NCBI GenBank assembly: GCA_003586005.1 | Contig: NSKI01000004.1 | Location: 56,230 to 120,229, forward strand | DNA: 64,000 nt | Direction: 5' to 3' | Source of the DNA: Haloplasmatales bacterium 4B | GTDB lineage: Bacteria > Bacillota_I > Bacilli_A > Haloplasmatales > Haloplasmataceae | Shown: positions 7,931-17,077 of the stretch, in pieces | Numbering within the stretch: the first letter of the stretch is position 1 | Layout: each line of letters opens with the position of its first letter | Translations under genes and position numbers: made by a program | Notes under the pieces: generated by a model | What the model was told of the DNA's origin: nothing | Seen by the model: only the letters and a program-made list of their open reading frames with translations | The model's database searches: none

Positions 7931-10564
7931 ATGAATAAATTAATTTTGATTGATGGGAACAGCTTATTATTTCGCGCTTATTTTGCGACTGCTTATTCAG
8001 GTAATATAATGAAAAACAATAAAGGTATACCAACAAATGCCTTATATGCATTTTCAATAATGATGATGAATATAATTGATAATTATGAGTTTAGCCATAT
8101 ATTAGTTGCCTTTGATGCTGGTAAAACAACTTTTAGGCATAGTGAATTTAAGGAGTATAAGGGTGGTAGAAAACCACTTCCTGATGAATTATTACAACAA
8201 ATACCTCTAGCAAAAGAATTTTTAGATGTTATTAACGTAAAACGTTATGAATTGGAATTATTTGAAGCTGATGATATTATAGGTACTTTATCAAATGAAG
8301 CCCAAACTTCGCATTTTGATGAAATCGAAATTATTACAAGTGATAAAGATTTACTTCAACTAGTTACTAATAAAACTTTTGTTAAATTAACTAAAAAAGG
8401 TTTAACAGAAGTAGAAACATATACAATTGATTATTTAAGAGAGAAGTATCATTTATCACCAAGACAAATTACTGATTTAAAGGGCTTAATGGGTGATGCT
8501 AGTGATAATATACCGGGTATTCCTGGAGTTGGCGAAAAAACTGCTATTAAGTTATTAACCGAATTTGATTCAGTAGAGAATCTATTAAATCACACAGATA
8601 AATTAAAAGGAAAATTAAAAGAAAAAGTTGAAAATAATAAAGAATTAGCTTTATTAAGTAAAAAGTTAGCAACAATTAATACATACTCACCAATTGATGT
8701 ATCGTTAGATGATACATTATATCAAAAATATGATACATTTAAATTGATTGATTTTTATAAATATTTGGATTTTCATTCTTTAATTAAAAAGGTTAATTTA
8801 AAGAATGATAAAAAAGTAGATGAAGAAGATTTAGCATTTACAATTGTTGACCGTAATTTCCCAGTAGAATCTATTCTTTTAAATGATTCATATATTATTA
8901 TTGAAACTTTTGGACAAAATTATCACAAAAATGAAGTATTAGGTTTAGCAATTGTTAATGAAAAAGGACGTTTTTATATTCCTTTTGAAATAATGCAGAT
9001 TTCGATGACAGTTGAAATGTTTTTAAGAGATCCTGATATTTTGAAAAATACATTTGATTATAAAAAAGCTAAGGTTTCATTAAAATGGCATGGTTATGAT
9101 TTAAATGGTGTTGTTTTTGATATGTTTACAGCAAGTTATATTATAAATCCGGCTATGACTAAAGAAGATTTTAAAGTAGTTGCTAGTTATTTCGATTATA
9201 ATAATGTGTTATATGATGAAGAAGTTTATGGTAAAAATACTAAATATAGTAAACCAGACGCTAATGCAATCTCTACACATGCTGTAAAAAAGGCTGTCGC
9301 AATTATGAGTTTAAAGTCGATTATTATTAATAAATTAAAAGAAAATAATCAATATGAATTATACATGCAACTTGAATTACCACTTTCTAGTGTATTAGCT
9401 TATATGGAATATCAGGGTATAAAAATTGATATTAATTCTTTAAATGAACTAGGTAAGAATTTAAAGATGCGAATTAAAGGTTTAGAAACAAGTATTTATG
9501 AATTAACTAATAAAACATTTAATATAGCATCTCCTAAACAATTAGGCGAAGTGTTATTTGAAGATTTAAAGTTACCTGTTATTAAAAAAACTAAAACAGG
9601 TTATTCCACTAATATTGATGTATTAGAAAAATTAAATGGAAGTCATCCTGTGATTGAAAAAATTATTGAATATCGTTCGATTTCAAAACTATATAGTACT
9701 TATGTTGAAGGGTTAATCCAAGTTGTTTATGAAGATGAAAAAGTACACACTATATTTAATCAAGCTTTAACCGCTACAGGTAGATTGTCTTCAACTGAAC
9801 CTAATATTCAAAATATTCCTATTCGTTATGATGAAGGTAGACAAATTAGGAAATCATTTGTGCCAAATAATAAAGGCGATTATATATTATCAGCTGATTA
9901 TTCACAGATTGAACTTAGAATATTAGCACATATGTCAGAAGCAGTTGATTTAATTGAAGCTTTTGTTAAAGATTTAGACATTCATACCAAAACAGCTCAA
10001 GATGTTTTTAATGTTGAAGAAGTAACACCACTAATGCGTAGACAAGCTAAAGCTGTTAACTTTGGGATAATTTATGGTATATCTGCTTTTGGGTTGTCCG
10101 AGAACTTAGGCATACAACCTAAAGAAGCTGGGAAATTTATTGAAAAGTATTTAAATACTTATCCAGGAATAAAGGATTTTATGGATAAAATTGTTCATGA
10201 AGCTAAATTAAATGGTTATGTTGAAACAATCTTTAATAGACGTCGTTATATCCCTGAATTAACAAGTAAAAATTATAATAAAAGAATGTTTGGTGAAAGA
10301 ACGGCAATGAATGCACCAATTCAAGGAAGCGCAGCTGACATTATTAAGATTGCGATGATAAATGTTTACAATCGCATGGAAAAAGAAAAAGTTGCTTCAA
10401 AGTTACTAGTGCAGGTACATGATGAATTAATATTTGATGTAAAAAAGGCAGAACTAGATACAATGAAAAAAATTGTTAAGGAAGAAATGGAAAACGCTGT
10501 TTCTTTAAAGGTACCCCTTAAGGTAGATATTAATTATGGTCATTCATGGTATGATGCTAAGTAG
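7931..10564 (+). CDS. polA: DNA polymerase I
   Basis: 877 residues, the usual length. The N-terminal 5'-3' exonuclease/flap domain has DGNSLLFRAY, FDAGKTTFRH, ADDIIG, TSDKDLLQL and the helix-hairpin-helix region GVGEKTA. The middle domain keeps the fold, but where proofreading enzymes have the DTE motif it reads IIIETF, so 3'-5' exonuclease activity is probably lost, as in Bacillus PolA. The polymerase domain has motif A (DYSQIELR), motif B (RRQAKAVNFGIIYG) and motif C (VHDELIF). It fills gaps and removes primers during replication and repair. GGAGGAG precedes the ATG. Confidence 0.98.
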   Translation: MNKLILIDGNSLLFRAYFATAYSGNIMKNNKGIPTNALYAFSIMMMNIIDNYEFSHILVAFDAGKTTFRHSEFKEYKGGRKPLPDELLQQIPLAKEFLDVINVKRYELELFEADDIIGTLSNEAQTSHFDEIEIITSDKDLLQLVTNKTFVKLTKKGLTEVETYTIDYLREKYHLSPRQITDLKGLMGDASDNIPGIPGVGEKTAIKLLTEFDSVENLLNHTDKLKGKLKEKVENNKELALLSKKLATINTYSPIDVSLDDTLYQKYDTFKLIDFYKYLDFHSLIKKVNLKNDKKVDEEDLAFTIVDRNFPVESILLNDSYIIIETFGQNYHKNEVLGLAIVNEKGRFYIPFEIMQISMTVEMFLRDPDILKNTFDYKKAKVSLKWHGYDLNGVVFDMFTASYIINPAMTKEDFKVVASYFDYNNVLYDEEVYGKNTKYSKPDANAISTHAVKKAVAIMSLKSIIINKLKENNQYELYMQLELPLSSVLAYMEYQGIKIDINSLNELGKNLKMRIKGLETSIYELTNKTFNIASPKQLGEVLFEDLKLPVIKKTKTGYSTNIDVLEKLNGSHPVIEKIIEYRSISKLYSTYVEGLIQVVYEDEKVHTIFNQALTATGRLSSTEPNIQNIPIRYDEGRQIRKSFVPNNKGDYILSADYSQIELRILAHMSEAVDLIEAFVKDLDIHTKTAQDVFNVEEVTPLMRRQAKAVNFGIIYGISAFGLSENLGIQPKEAGKFIEKYLNTYPGIKDFMDKIVHEAKLNGYVETIFNRRRYIPELTSKNYNKRMFGERTAMNAPIQGSAADIIKIAMINVYNRMEKEKVASKLLVQVHDELIFDVKKAELDTMKKIVKEEMENAVSLKVPLKVDINYGHSWYDAK

Positions 10565-10636
10565 ATAAAACTGGAATAATTTATAAAAAAAATCATATGA
10601 TTAAATAGAAGAGGTATATTAATATAAATAAAATAT

Positions 10637-10674
10637 AAAAATGTTCGATAGATGTCATTTATCGGCATTTTTTT
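10637..10674 (+). terminator. Terminator after polA
   Basis: AAAATG..CGATA pairs with TATCG.CATTTT with a small bulge, followed by a T-rich tract. Confidence 0.65.
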
Positions 10675-10754
10675 CGTTTTTTATGGTTTATTATGATTTA
10701 TAACTAATGAAATATTAGTTACATAACAAATGCGAATAAATATTGGAGGTTTAT

Positions 10755-11909
10755 ATGAAACATTTAAAAAGAGCATTAGTTATGTTATGTGTGTTTGTTT
10801 TGGTATATTTGATACATTTTAATGGGGAACTTGTGAAGGCAGAGGATGCGTGTGAACCGAGTAGTATAAAAATTTATTTTCAGGATTCTATGGATGTCTT
10901 AATAAATACAAAATTGAATTTTGATGGTGTAGTAGTAAAAGACAATTGTGGAACAGAATTAGATGATAAGGTAATTACTAATATTATTTATGATCATGTA
11001 GATTCAACTATTGAGAAATCTTACAACGTTTTGATTACTGCTTTTCATCAAGACAATGGATGGGAAGACAGCAAAGTGGTAGTTGTTAATGTTAAAGCAG
11101 ATGTCATAAAACCTGTAATTAATGGTGTAATGGAAAAATATTATTTCACTTTAAATTCAGAAATTACTGATGAAAACTTCCTAGATGGAGTTACAGTAAG
11201 TGATAATTTGGATAATGAAATCGATAATGAAGATATTGAAGTAACGCTTGATAATGTTGATGTAAATACAGTAGGTATTTACGATGTAATTTTTGAAGTA
11301 ACTGATGGAAGTAATAATACTGAAGAAATAAAGGCTCAAGTTGTTATTGTTGAGGAATTGCCAAAGTTTATTTATGGTGATGAAATAATAACAGTTGAAG
11401 TTTATTCTAATCTAGATGATATTGAACAAGGCTTTTATGCTGAGTTTGAAGATGAAAAACTAGGTTTAGAACTAGACGAAAAAGATTTAAATTTAGATAA
11501 ATTAGGTACTTATAATATTAGTTTTACAGCAAGAGTTTATAATTTATATGAAACCAAGGATGTTGAAGTAAGTGTTGTTGACACAATAAAACCGGAAATT
11601 AAGGGTCTTAGGAAAGTTGAGATAAAAAAAGGACAATATTTTAATCCGGAAACTTATTTAAAAACTTTTGATAATTATGATGATGATGTTGAATTAATTT
11701 TTAAAGGAGACTATGATACTAATAAGCCAGGGGTATATTATATAGATGCAATTGCGACAGATGAATCTGGGAATGAATCAACTGTGACATTAACTTTAAC
11801 TGTTGTAAAGAATAATAATACTTTACTTTGGGTATCAGTAATTTTAGGGACTGGGATAATTATTGGAAGTGCGGCTTTATATTATATACGTAAAAAAAGA
11901 ATCTACTAA
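10755..11909 (+). CDS. Secreted, membrane-anchored protein with Ig-like (DUF5011-type) domains
   Basis: 384 residues. The N-terminal signal peptide (residues 1-30) ends near ELVKA. About four beta-sandwich repeats follow; two open with the pattern D.IKP.I.G and contain VTVSDN..N or TFDNYDDD and close with VGIYDV..EVTDGSNN or PGVYYIDAIATDESGN. This is the bacterial Ig-like DUF5011/HYR signature. A C-terminal transmembrane helix (about 357-376) and a KKRIY tail anchor it; there is no LPxTG. It is probably a surface adhesin or structural protein. GGAGG lies 5 bases before the ATG at 10755. It separates polA from mutM, genes that usually adjoin in Bacilli. A paralogue lies at 27.7 kb. Confidence 0.75.
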   Translation: MKHLKRALVMLCVFVLVYLIHFNGELVKAEDACEPSSIKIYFQDSMDVLINTKLNFDGVVVKDNCGTELDDKVITNIIYDHVDSTIEKSYNVLITAFHQDNGWEDSKVVVVNVKADVIKPVINGVMEKYYFTLNSEITDENFLDGVTVSDNLDNEIDNEDIEVTLDNVDVNTVGIYDVIFEVTDGSNNTEEIKAQVVIVEELPKFIYGDEIITVEVYSNLDDIEQGFYAEFEDEKLGLELDEKDLNLDKLGTYNISFTARVYNLYETKDVEVSVVDTIKPEIKGLRKVEIKKGQYFNPETYLKTFDNYDDDVELIFKGDYDTNKPGVYYIDAIATDESGNESTVTLTLTVVKNNNTLLWVSVILGTGIIIGSAALYYIRKKRIY

Positions 11910-11958
11910 TAATAAAAAATAAATGAGGCTATAAAAAAATAAACAGTCCTCAGTAAGC

Positions 11959-12011
11959 AAAAAAGGAACTAAATTCTAGATAATAAATCTGGAAAGAAGT
12001 TCCTTTTTTTA
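11959..12011 (+). terminator. Large intrinsic terminator
   Basis: AAAAAGGAACT pairs with AGTTCCTTTTT and an inner TTCTAGA/TCTGGAA stem extends the hairpin; it ends in T7. The A-run on the left could also let it act on the minus strand. Confidence 0.8.
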
Positions 12012-12458
12012 TTATAATTTAAGTATGAACAAAATACTAAATTATATGAATAATTATACACCAAAACAATACGTATTTTTATTGTAATATTTAATGAGAC
12101 CTTGATAATCATTATTGAGTTTAGAAATAATAAACGGAGTGAATGAGAAATAAATTGCTTTTTTTGCATCTATATTCTTATTTTAATAAGAATACATCGA
12201 TTTTTAAATAATATATTTATTAACTATGTCTTATTTAATCAAACTTACCTAGTTTTTGCCTTTGTACTTCTAGGAGGTTTTGGAAAAAAAATGTTTTATA
12301 AAAAAATGAATGGGCCGTTTCTATGTCATATAAATTATTCAAAAACCGGTCTCATATAAGACTAATTTTCATACTTTATTAATCAATCTATACATTATTA
12401 GGAATTAAAAGCGCAGATAAAACCGCGCTTTATGTTTTATATTTCCAATATATTTCAT
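12012..12458. other. Gene-poor gap with decayed coding traces
   Basis: No full gene. There are short open stretches interrupted in every frame and one 22-codon ORF (12291-12359) 12 bases after a TAGGAGG site, which may be the start of a lost gene. A hairpin AAAGCGC/GCGCTTT at 12408-12431 looks like the terminator of that lost unit. I could not identify the former gene. Confidence 0.4.
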
Positions 12459-12487
12459 TTGCTAATTATCTAGTTATTATATATAAT
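12459..12487 (+). promoter_or_regulatory. Promoter for mutM
   Basis: TTGCTA (12459-12464), a 17-base spacer and TATAAT (12482-12487), 28 bases before the mutM ATG. Confidence 0.6.
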
Positions 12488-12515
12488 TGAATAAGTATTT
12501 AAAGAAGGTGAAAAT

Positions 12516-13346
12516 ATGCCAGAATTACCTGAGGTTGAAACAGTAAGGCAAGTTTTACGAAGAAAGATTTTAAATAAAAAAATTAATGGTATAGACATAC
12601 TTTATAATAAAATAATTAAAACTGATTTAGATGCTTTTAAAAATAATATTATAAATCAAACTATTAATGAAGTAGATAGATATGGGAAATATTTATTAAT
12701 TAAGTTAGATGACTATTATTTAATTTCGCATTTAAGGATGGAGGGTAAATATTTCTATAGAAAAATTGACTCTAAGAGAGATAAACATGATCATATTATT
12801 TTTAAGTTTACTGATGATACTGAACTTGTTTATAACGATGTCAGAAAATTTGGTACTATGAACTTAAAATCAATTGCTGAAGTATACACTGGGGAACCAT
12901 TAGGAAAAATAGGATTAGAGCCCTTTTCTAAAGATTTTAATTTAGCTTATTTAAAACAAAAATTAAATAAAAAACGACCTATAAAATCAGCCCTTTTAGA
13001 TCAAACAATTGTTGCTGGATTAGGTAATATTTATGTTGATGAAGTTTTGTTTTTATCAGGAATACATCCAGAAACAATATCTGAATTATTAGATGATGAA
13101 GATATCGTTAAAATAATTAACTCATCTGTTGATGTTTTAAATCGGGCAATTACTCTAGGTGGCACAACAATTAGGTCTTATTATAGTGATGAAAAAATTA
13201 CTGGAAGATTTCAAAACGAACTTGCTGTCCACCAAAAAAAAGGTGAAAAATGCCCTGATTGTGGAGAAATTATAATCAAAACAAAAGTTGGCGGGAGAGG
13301 TACTTACTATTGCCCAAATTGTCAAATAAGGTTGACAAAAAAATGA
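12516..13346 (+). CDS. mutM: Formamidopyrimidine-DNA glycosylase (Fpg/MutM)
   Basis: 276 residues. Starts MPELPEVE, so the catalytic Pro (after Met removal) and Glu are present. YGKYLLIKL carries the conserved Lys, the H2TH region has LDQTIVAGLGNIYVDE, and a C-terminal zinc finger has CPDC and CPNC. It excises 8-oxoguanine and formamidopyrimidines and nicks the strand. It ends in TGA, which shows TGA is a stop here. It is followed after 44 bases by coaE, as in other Bacilli. Confidence 0.97.
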   Translation: MPELPEVETVRQVLRRKILNKKINGIDILYNKIIKTDLDAFKNNIINQTINEVDRYGKYLLIKLDDYYLISHLRMEGKYFYRKIDSKRDKHDHIIFKFTDDTELVYNDVRKFGTMNLKSIAEVYTGEPLGKIGLEPFSKDFNLAYLKQKLNKKRPIKSALLDQTIVAGLGNIYVDEVLFLSGIHPETISELLDDEDIVKIINSSVDVLNRAITLGGTTIRSYYSDEKITGRFQNELAVHQKKGEKCPDCGEIIIKTKVGGRGTYYCPNCQIRLTKK

Positions 13347-13390
13347 GGATGATGTAAAACTAATATATATTAGTATTCGTGGAGGTAGAA

Positions 13391-13984
13391 ATGGCAATTA
13401 TAATCGGATTAACTGGTGGTATAGCAACTGGTAAAAGTACATTATCACAAATGTTTAAGCAATCTGGGATACCAGTAATCGATTCAGATGACATCGCAAA
13501 AGATGTATTAGTTATAAATCAACCAGCTTATATTAAAGTTATTGAAGAATTTGGAGAAGATATTCTTTTGTGTACAGGACATATTAATCGTAAGAAGCTT
13601 GCGAAAATCGTTTTTGATGATATGGATAAGTTAGAAAAATTGAATAGTATTGTTCATCCAGAAGTTAAGAAAATTGTTATAGAAGAAATTAATAAATATA
13701 ATGTTTTAGGCCACGATATTGTTGTTTTAGATGTACCATTACTTTTTGAAAGTAATTTTGATAAATTATGTAATTTAACAGTTGTTGTATTTACAGATGA
13801 AAAAACACAAATAGATCGGTTGATGAAGCGAGATAATTTAGAGTTAGAAGATGCTTTAAAAAGAATTAAAGCTCAAAAAAATATTGGTGAAAAAATTCGG
13901 CTTGCTGATTTTATTATTGATAATTCATTATCAATTTTAGAAACTAGAAAACAATATAATTCACTTTTACGAAAAATTAGATAG
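13391..13984 (+). CDS. coaE: Dephospho-CoA kinase
   Basis: 197 residues. The P-loop GLTGGIATGKST is at residues 6-17, followed by DSDDIAKDV and DVPLLFESNFD. It performs the last step of coenzyme A synthesis. The ATG at 13391 follows GGAGGT by 4 bases; an in-frame GTG at 13379 precedes the ribosome site and is rejected. The gap to mutM holds a 16-base perfect palindrome (13359-13374) but no clear promoter, so it is probably co-transcribed with mutM. Confidence 0.95.
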   Translation: MAIIIGLTGGIATGKSTLSQMFKQSGIPVIDSDDIAKDVLVINQPAYIKVIEEFGEDILLCTGHINRKKLAKIVFDDMDKLEKLNSIVHPEVKKIVIEEINKYNVLGHDIVVLDVPLLFESNFDKLCNLTVVVFTDEKTQIDRLMKRDNLELEDALKRIKAQKNIGEKIRLADFIIDNSLSILETRKQYNSLLRKIR

Positions 13985-14010
13985 TTTTGTTAAATTTTTG
14001 AGATTTTAGT

Positions 14011-14039
14011 TTGAGATTTTATTTGTTTTCTTGTAAAAT
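14011..14039 (+). promoter_or_regulatory. Promoter ahead of the small gene before dnaB
   Basis: TTGAGA (14011-14016), a 17-base spacer and TAAAAT (14034-14039), 37 bases before the ATG at 14076. Confidence 0.55.
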
Positions 14040-14075
14040 ATTAGTAATATCAAATTTAATTTAGAGGTGAAAAAA

Positions 14076-14447
14076 ATGAGTTTTTCTGGTATTTTTATAA
14101 AGGATATAGAAACAAGTGATAAACATCGATTTATTGATTTTAGAACGCATTATTATAAATGTGAGTATAATATCGCAAAAGATGCTGTTAAAAGGTATTT
14201 AAACCAAAAGAAGTTTAAAATATCTAATGTAGATGATAATTATGGTGAAATTTTTGTACAAAGTTCATCGTTTCATATGATTATATCAATAAGAAAAGCT
14301 ATGGTTTTAAATGTGTCTATCGATATTAAAGTTAATGTTTATGGAATACTTGGTGCTTATAAGCCACACAAATTAATTAAAGAACTTTATACTTATCTAG
14401 ATAAACAATTACCTTTTATAGGTGTAGGTCTACAACCAGGAGTATAA
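14076..14447 (+). CDS. Hypothetical protein between coaE and dnaB
   Basis: 123 residues, mixed alpha/beta by eye, no membrane segment, no signal peptide and no motif I recognise. There is a central alternating strand region (GEIFVQSSSFHMIISIR, then VLNVSIDIKVNVYG) and a charged helix near the C-terminus. The ATG at 14076 follows AGAGGTGA; the in-frame GTG at 14067 is part of that site. The position within the coaE-dnaB-dnaI segment is where Bacillus has nrdR; this is not NrdR, as there is no zinc ribbon or ATP-cone. Function unknown. Confidence 0.7.
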   Translation: MSFSGIFIKDIETSDKHRFIDFRTHYYKCEYNIAKDAVKRYLNQKKFKISNVDDNYGEIFVQSSSFHMIISIRKAMVLNVSIDIKVNVYGILGAYKPHKLIKELYTYLDKQLPFIGVGLQPGV

Positions 14448-14472
14448 TTTTTTTATCTCTTGGTTGTTTTTT
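14432..14472 (+). terminator. Hairpin between the hypothetical gene and dnaB
   Basis: ACAACCA pairs with TGGTTGT, with an inner GAG/CTC, around an A/T loop that includes the stop codon; T6 follows. It may be a partial terminator because dnaB follows within 20 bases with no separate promoter. Confidence 0.65.
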
Positions 14473-14490
14473 ATAGGGGAAGTGATGTTT

Positions 14491-15825
14491 ATGGAACTCT
14501 CATTACATATTAATGATAAACTTAAATTATATAGTAAAGCTTTTTTAGCTGAATATCATCATCAGTTGGTTAATATGTTGTATCAACCAATATTGGGAGT
14601 TGAAGCATGTAATCTTTATTTTACGTTATGGAACTTTATTAATATTGAAAAAGGGGAATTAATTTTATCTCATCGTCAATTATTAACTTTTTTTAATTGG
14701 GATTTAAAAAAGTTAGTTATATATAGACAAAAGTTAGAGGCAATAGGTTTAATTAATATTTACTATCATAAAAATGAGGGGTATTATGTTTATGAATTAA
14801 AACAGCCCTTAAATGCCAAACAGTTTTTTCAAGATAGTAATTTAAATGTTCATTTGTTGTATCAAGTCGGTGATAATATGTATGAATATTTAGAAAAGAA
14901 ATTTTTAATAAGATCACTTGATAAAAATTTAGTTAATATTACTACCAATTTTGAAGATGTATTTCAATTAATTGAAGAAGTAAAGGTTATGCCAAATGAT
15001 AAGCAATATATAACACAAACAGTTAATCGGTTTTCTCTACCTTTAAATTATGACTTTGATTTTGAATTATTTTCTATGTTGTTATCTCGTAATTTAGTAA
15101 ATACCAAAGATATGAAAAATGAAACTAAAGAGGCAATTATTAAAGAAGCTGCTTTATATCATTTTGATGCCATGATGATGAGTGAGATTGTTTTAACTAG
15201 TGTGGTTAATGATAATATCGATTTAGATTATTTACATCATGTCGCTAGGGAATATTACAAAAATTTAAAAACAAAGCAAAATACAAGTGAAGAAATGAAG
15301 CCAGCAATGCCAGAAAAACAATTTTCTGAATATATAAAGAAAAAGAAATTATCACAAAAAGAAAAAGCATTAAAGAATTATAAAACGAAAACGCCACTTG
15401 AATGGTTAAGACAATTACAAAATAATACTGAAGTTCCTACTAGTTTAATTGATGTTGTTAAAGTTTTATATGATGAATATAAACTTCCTAGTGAAGTAAT
15501 TAATGTTTTAATCGAATTTGTTAGAATTAGAACTGATGGTAGATTGCCATTAGAATATGCTAAAACTGTTGCCTCTACTTGGGTATTTAATAATATTAAG
15601 ACTGCAGAAGCGGCAATGGAAATGGTTGAAAAGATTCAAAACAAAGAAAAAGAATATATTAATCGTGGTGAAGTAGCACCTACTTATACTAAAAAAGCAA
15701 AACGGGTTGTAAAAACTCCAGATTGGATGAAACAACATCAGGAACAAAAGATAACTACAAATACCCAAAACGATGGACATGTTGATCTTGATGAATTAAA
15801 AAAATTACTTAATTCATTTAAGTAG
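14491..15825 (+). CDS. dnaB: Replication initiation and membrane attachment protein DnaB (Bacilli type)
   Basis: 444 residues, close to the B. subtilis protein (472). It loads the replicative helicase at the origin together with DnaD and DnaI. The N-terminal winged-helix-like region (LSHRQLLTFFNWD) is followed by the DnaD/DnaB_2 domain near residues 320-390, with the typical ending ASTWVFNNIKTAEAAMEMV. The identity is fixed by the following dnaI. Two ATGs are possible (14485 and 14491); I chose 14491 for better spacing to AGGGGAAG. Confidence 0.9.
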   Translation: MELSLHINDKLKLYSKAFLAEYHHQLVNMLYQPILGVEACNLYFTLWNFINIEKGELILSHRQLLTFFNWDLKKLVIYRQKLEAIGLINIYYHKNEGYYVYELKQPLNAKQFFQDSNLNVHLLYQVGDNMYEYLEKKFLIRSLDKNLVNITTNFEDVFQLIEEVKVMPNDKQYITQTVNRFSLPLNYDFDFELFSMLLSRNLVNTKDMKNETKEAIIKEAALYHFDAMMMSEIVLTSVVNDNIDLDYLHHVAREYYKNLKTKQNTSEEMKPAMPEKQFSEYIKKKKLSQKEKALKNYKTKTPLEWLRQLQNNTEVPTSLIDVVKVLYDEYKLPSEVINVLIEFVRIRTDGRLPLEYAKTVASTWVFNNIKTAEAAMEMVEKIQNKEKEYINRGEVAPTYTKKAKRVVKTPDWMKQHQEQKITTNTQNDGHVDLDELKKLLNSFK

Positions 15826-15840
15826 ATATGAGGTGAGATA

Positions 15841-16764
15841 ATGAAAGAAGTTGGGAATTTTATTAATCTTGATAATAATATCAATAAGAAGATAGCTGAA
15901 ATTAAAAAAGAATTATTACAAGATAAATTGTTGCTAGAAAATTGTAAAAAGCATAAAATAATATTAAACGATGAAAAAGTTGATAAAAGTTTAATGAATC
16001 TACTTCAATTTTCGGAAAGTTATTCTAAGTGTTTAAAATGTGTAGGTTTAGATAATTGCAATCAAACACAACATGGATTTAAACCGCTTTTAAAAGATTT
16101 AGGTAATTTTATTCATCTTCAATATACACCTTGTGATTATTATAAAGCGTATCTAGCACAACTTGAAGTTACAAATTGTTTGAAATCTTTTTATATGCCT
16201 AAAAAGATAATGAATGCCAGTTTAGATAATATTGATATTAAAGATATTGGCAGAACAAAAGCTTTAAGTAAAATAGCGACTTTCGCAAAAAGCTACACCG
16301 AAAATAAATTTCAAAAAGGTGTCTATATTCATGGGGCTTTTGGAATTGGTAAAACTTATATGTTAGCAGCTATGGCAAACGCTCTTGCAAAAAGGCATAT
16401 TAAAGTATTTTTAGTTTATTTGCCAGATATGATACGAGAACTTAAAAGTGCTATAGGCAAGAATAATTTAGAAAATCTTCTTAATGATATAAAAAGTGTT
16501 CAAGTATTAATTTTAGATGATATAGGATCAGAAATGAATACTCAATGGGTTAGAGATGAAATTATTGGACCTATTTTACAATATCGAATGCTTGAAGAGT
16601 TACCTACATTCTTTTCATCAAATAAATCAATTGAAGAACTGATTCGCGATTATGCGACCACTACTGATAATGTAAAAGATGTCACAAAGGCAGAACGAAT
16701 TGGTGATAGAATAAAAGCATTAGCTGATGAATTTACTGTAACAGGTGAAAATTATCGTTATTAA
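15841..16764 (+). CDS. dnaI: Primosomal helicase loader DnaI
   Basis: 307 residues, matching DnaI (311 in B. subtilis). The N-terminal zinc-binding region holds Cys in KCLKCVGLDNC and PCDYY. The AAA+ part has Walker A GAFGIGKTYM near residues 164-173, Walker B VLILDDIG, sensor 1 FFSSNKS and a final arginine-containing GDRIKAL. It delivers the DnaC-type helicase to single-stranded DNA. It starts 15 bases after dnaB with GAGGTGA. Confidence 0.95.
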   Translation: MKEVGNFINLDNNINKKIAEIKKELLQDKLLLENCKKHKIILNDEKVDKSLMNLLQFSESYSKCLKCVGLDNCNQTQHGFKPLLKDLGNFIHLQYTPCDYYKAYLAQLEVTNCLKSFYMPKKIMNASLDNIDIKDIGRTKALSKIATFAKSYTENKFQKGVYIHGAFGIGKTYMLAAMANALAKRHIKVFLVYLPDMIRELKSAIGKNNLENLLNDIKSVQVLILDDIGSEMNTQWVRDEIIGPILQYRMLEELPTFFSSNKSIEELIRDYATTTDNVKDVTKAERIGDRIKALADEFTVTGENYRY

Positions 16765-16776
16765 TAAATATTAGTC

Positions 16777-16805
16777 TTGATTTTCGGAATAATAAGATAT
16801 ATAAT
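16777..16805 (+). promoter_or_regulatory. Promoter for the thrS leader
   Basis: TTGATT (16777-16782), a 17-base spacer and TATAAT (16800-16805), just ahead of the T-box leader. Confidence 0.75.
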
Positions 16806-16814
16806 CTAATTAAC

Positions 16815-17044
16815 TAAAAAAGTAATGATGAGGACATGATAAATTTGCAATGTTTTTAAAGAGAGGAAATCAATCGCTGCGAGATTTCTAAATTAGCATG
16901 TTTATTACTACCTCTAAACTGGATTCGAAAGAAATTCCCGCAAGAAATGCGTTAAAACTAAGAGTTAATCAAAAATTATTTTTTGATTATGAATTAAGGT
17001 GGAACCACGAGCAATTCGTCCTTTGGATGAGTTGCTTTTTTTAT
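16815..17044 (+). promoter_or_regulatory. T-box riboswitch controlling thrS
   Basis: Stem I can be closed by AGTAAT near 16820 and ATTACT near 16905. The conserved T-box AAGGTGGAACCACG is at 16996-17009, and a terminator follows at once: GCAATTCGTCC (17011-17021) with GGATGAGTTGC (17025-17035) and T8. The 3' side of stem I contains ACT (16907-16909) directly followed by ACC (16910-16912). Both are threonine codons, so either reading of the specifier fits the downstream gene. Uncharged tRNA-Thr would favour the antiterminator and raise thrS expression. Confidence 0.92.
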
Positions 17045-17077
17045 TTAAATAAAATTTAAAATATAGGAGGAATTAAA

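Noticed and set aside
11969..12169. Minus-strand open frame of 66 codons after the Ig-like gene
   Set aside because: It starts in random A/T-rich sequence, runs into a terminator and has no ribosome site.
12012..12458. Insertion sequence remnant between Ig-like gene and mutM
   Set aside because: Short broken frames are present, but none reads as a transposase and no end repeats can be seen.
13359..13374. 16-base palindrome between mutM and coaE
   Set aside because: It is a pure A/T alternation inside ACT..AGT; such palindromes are common at this base composition.
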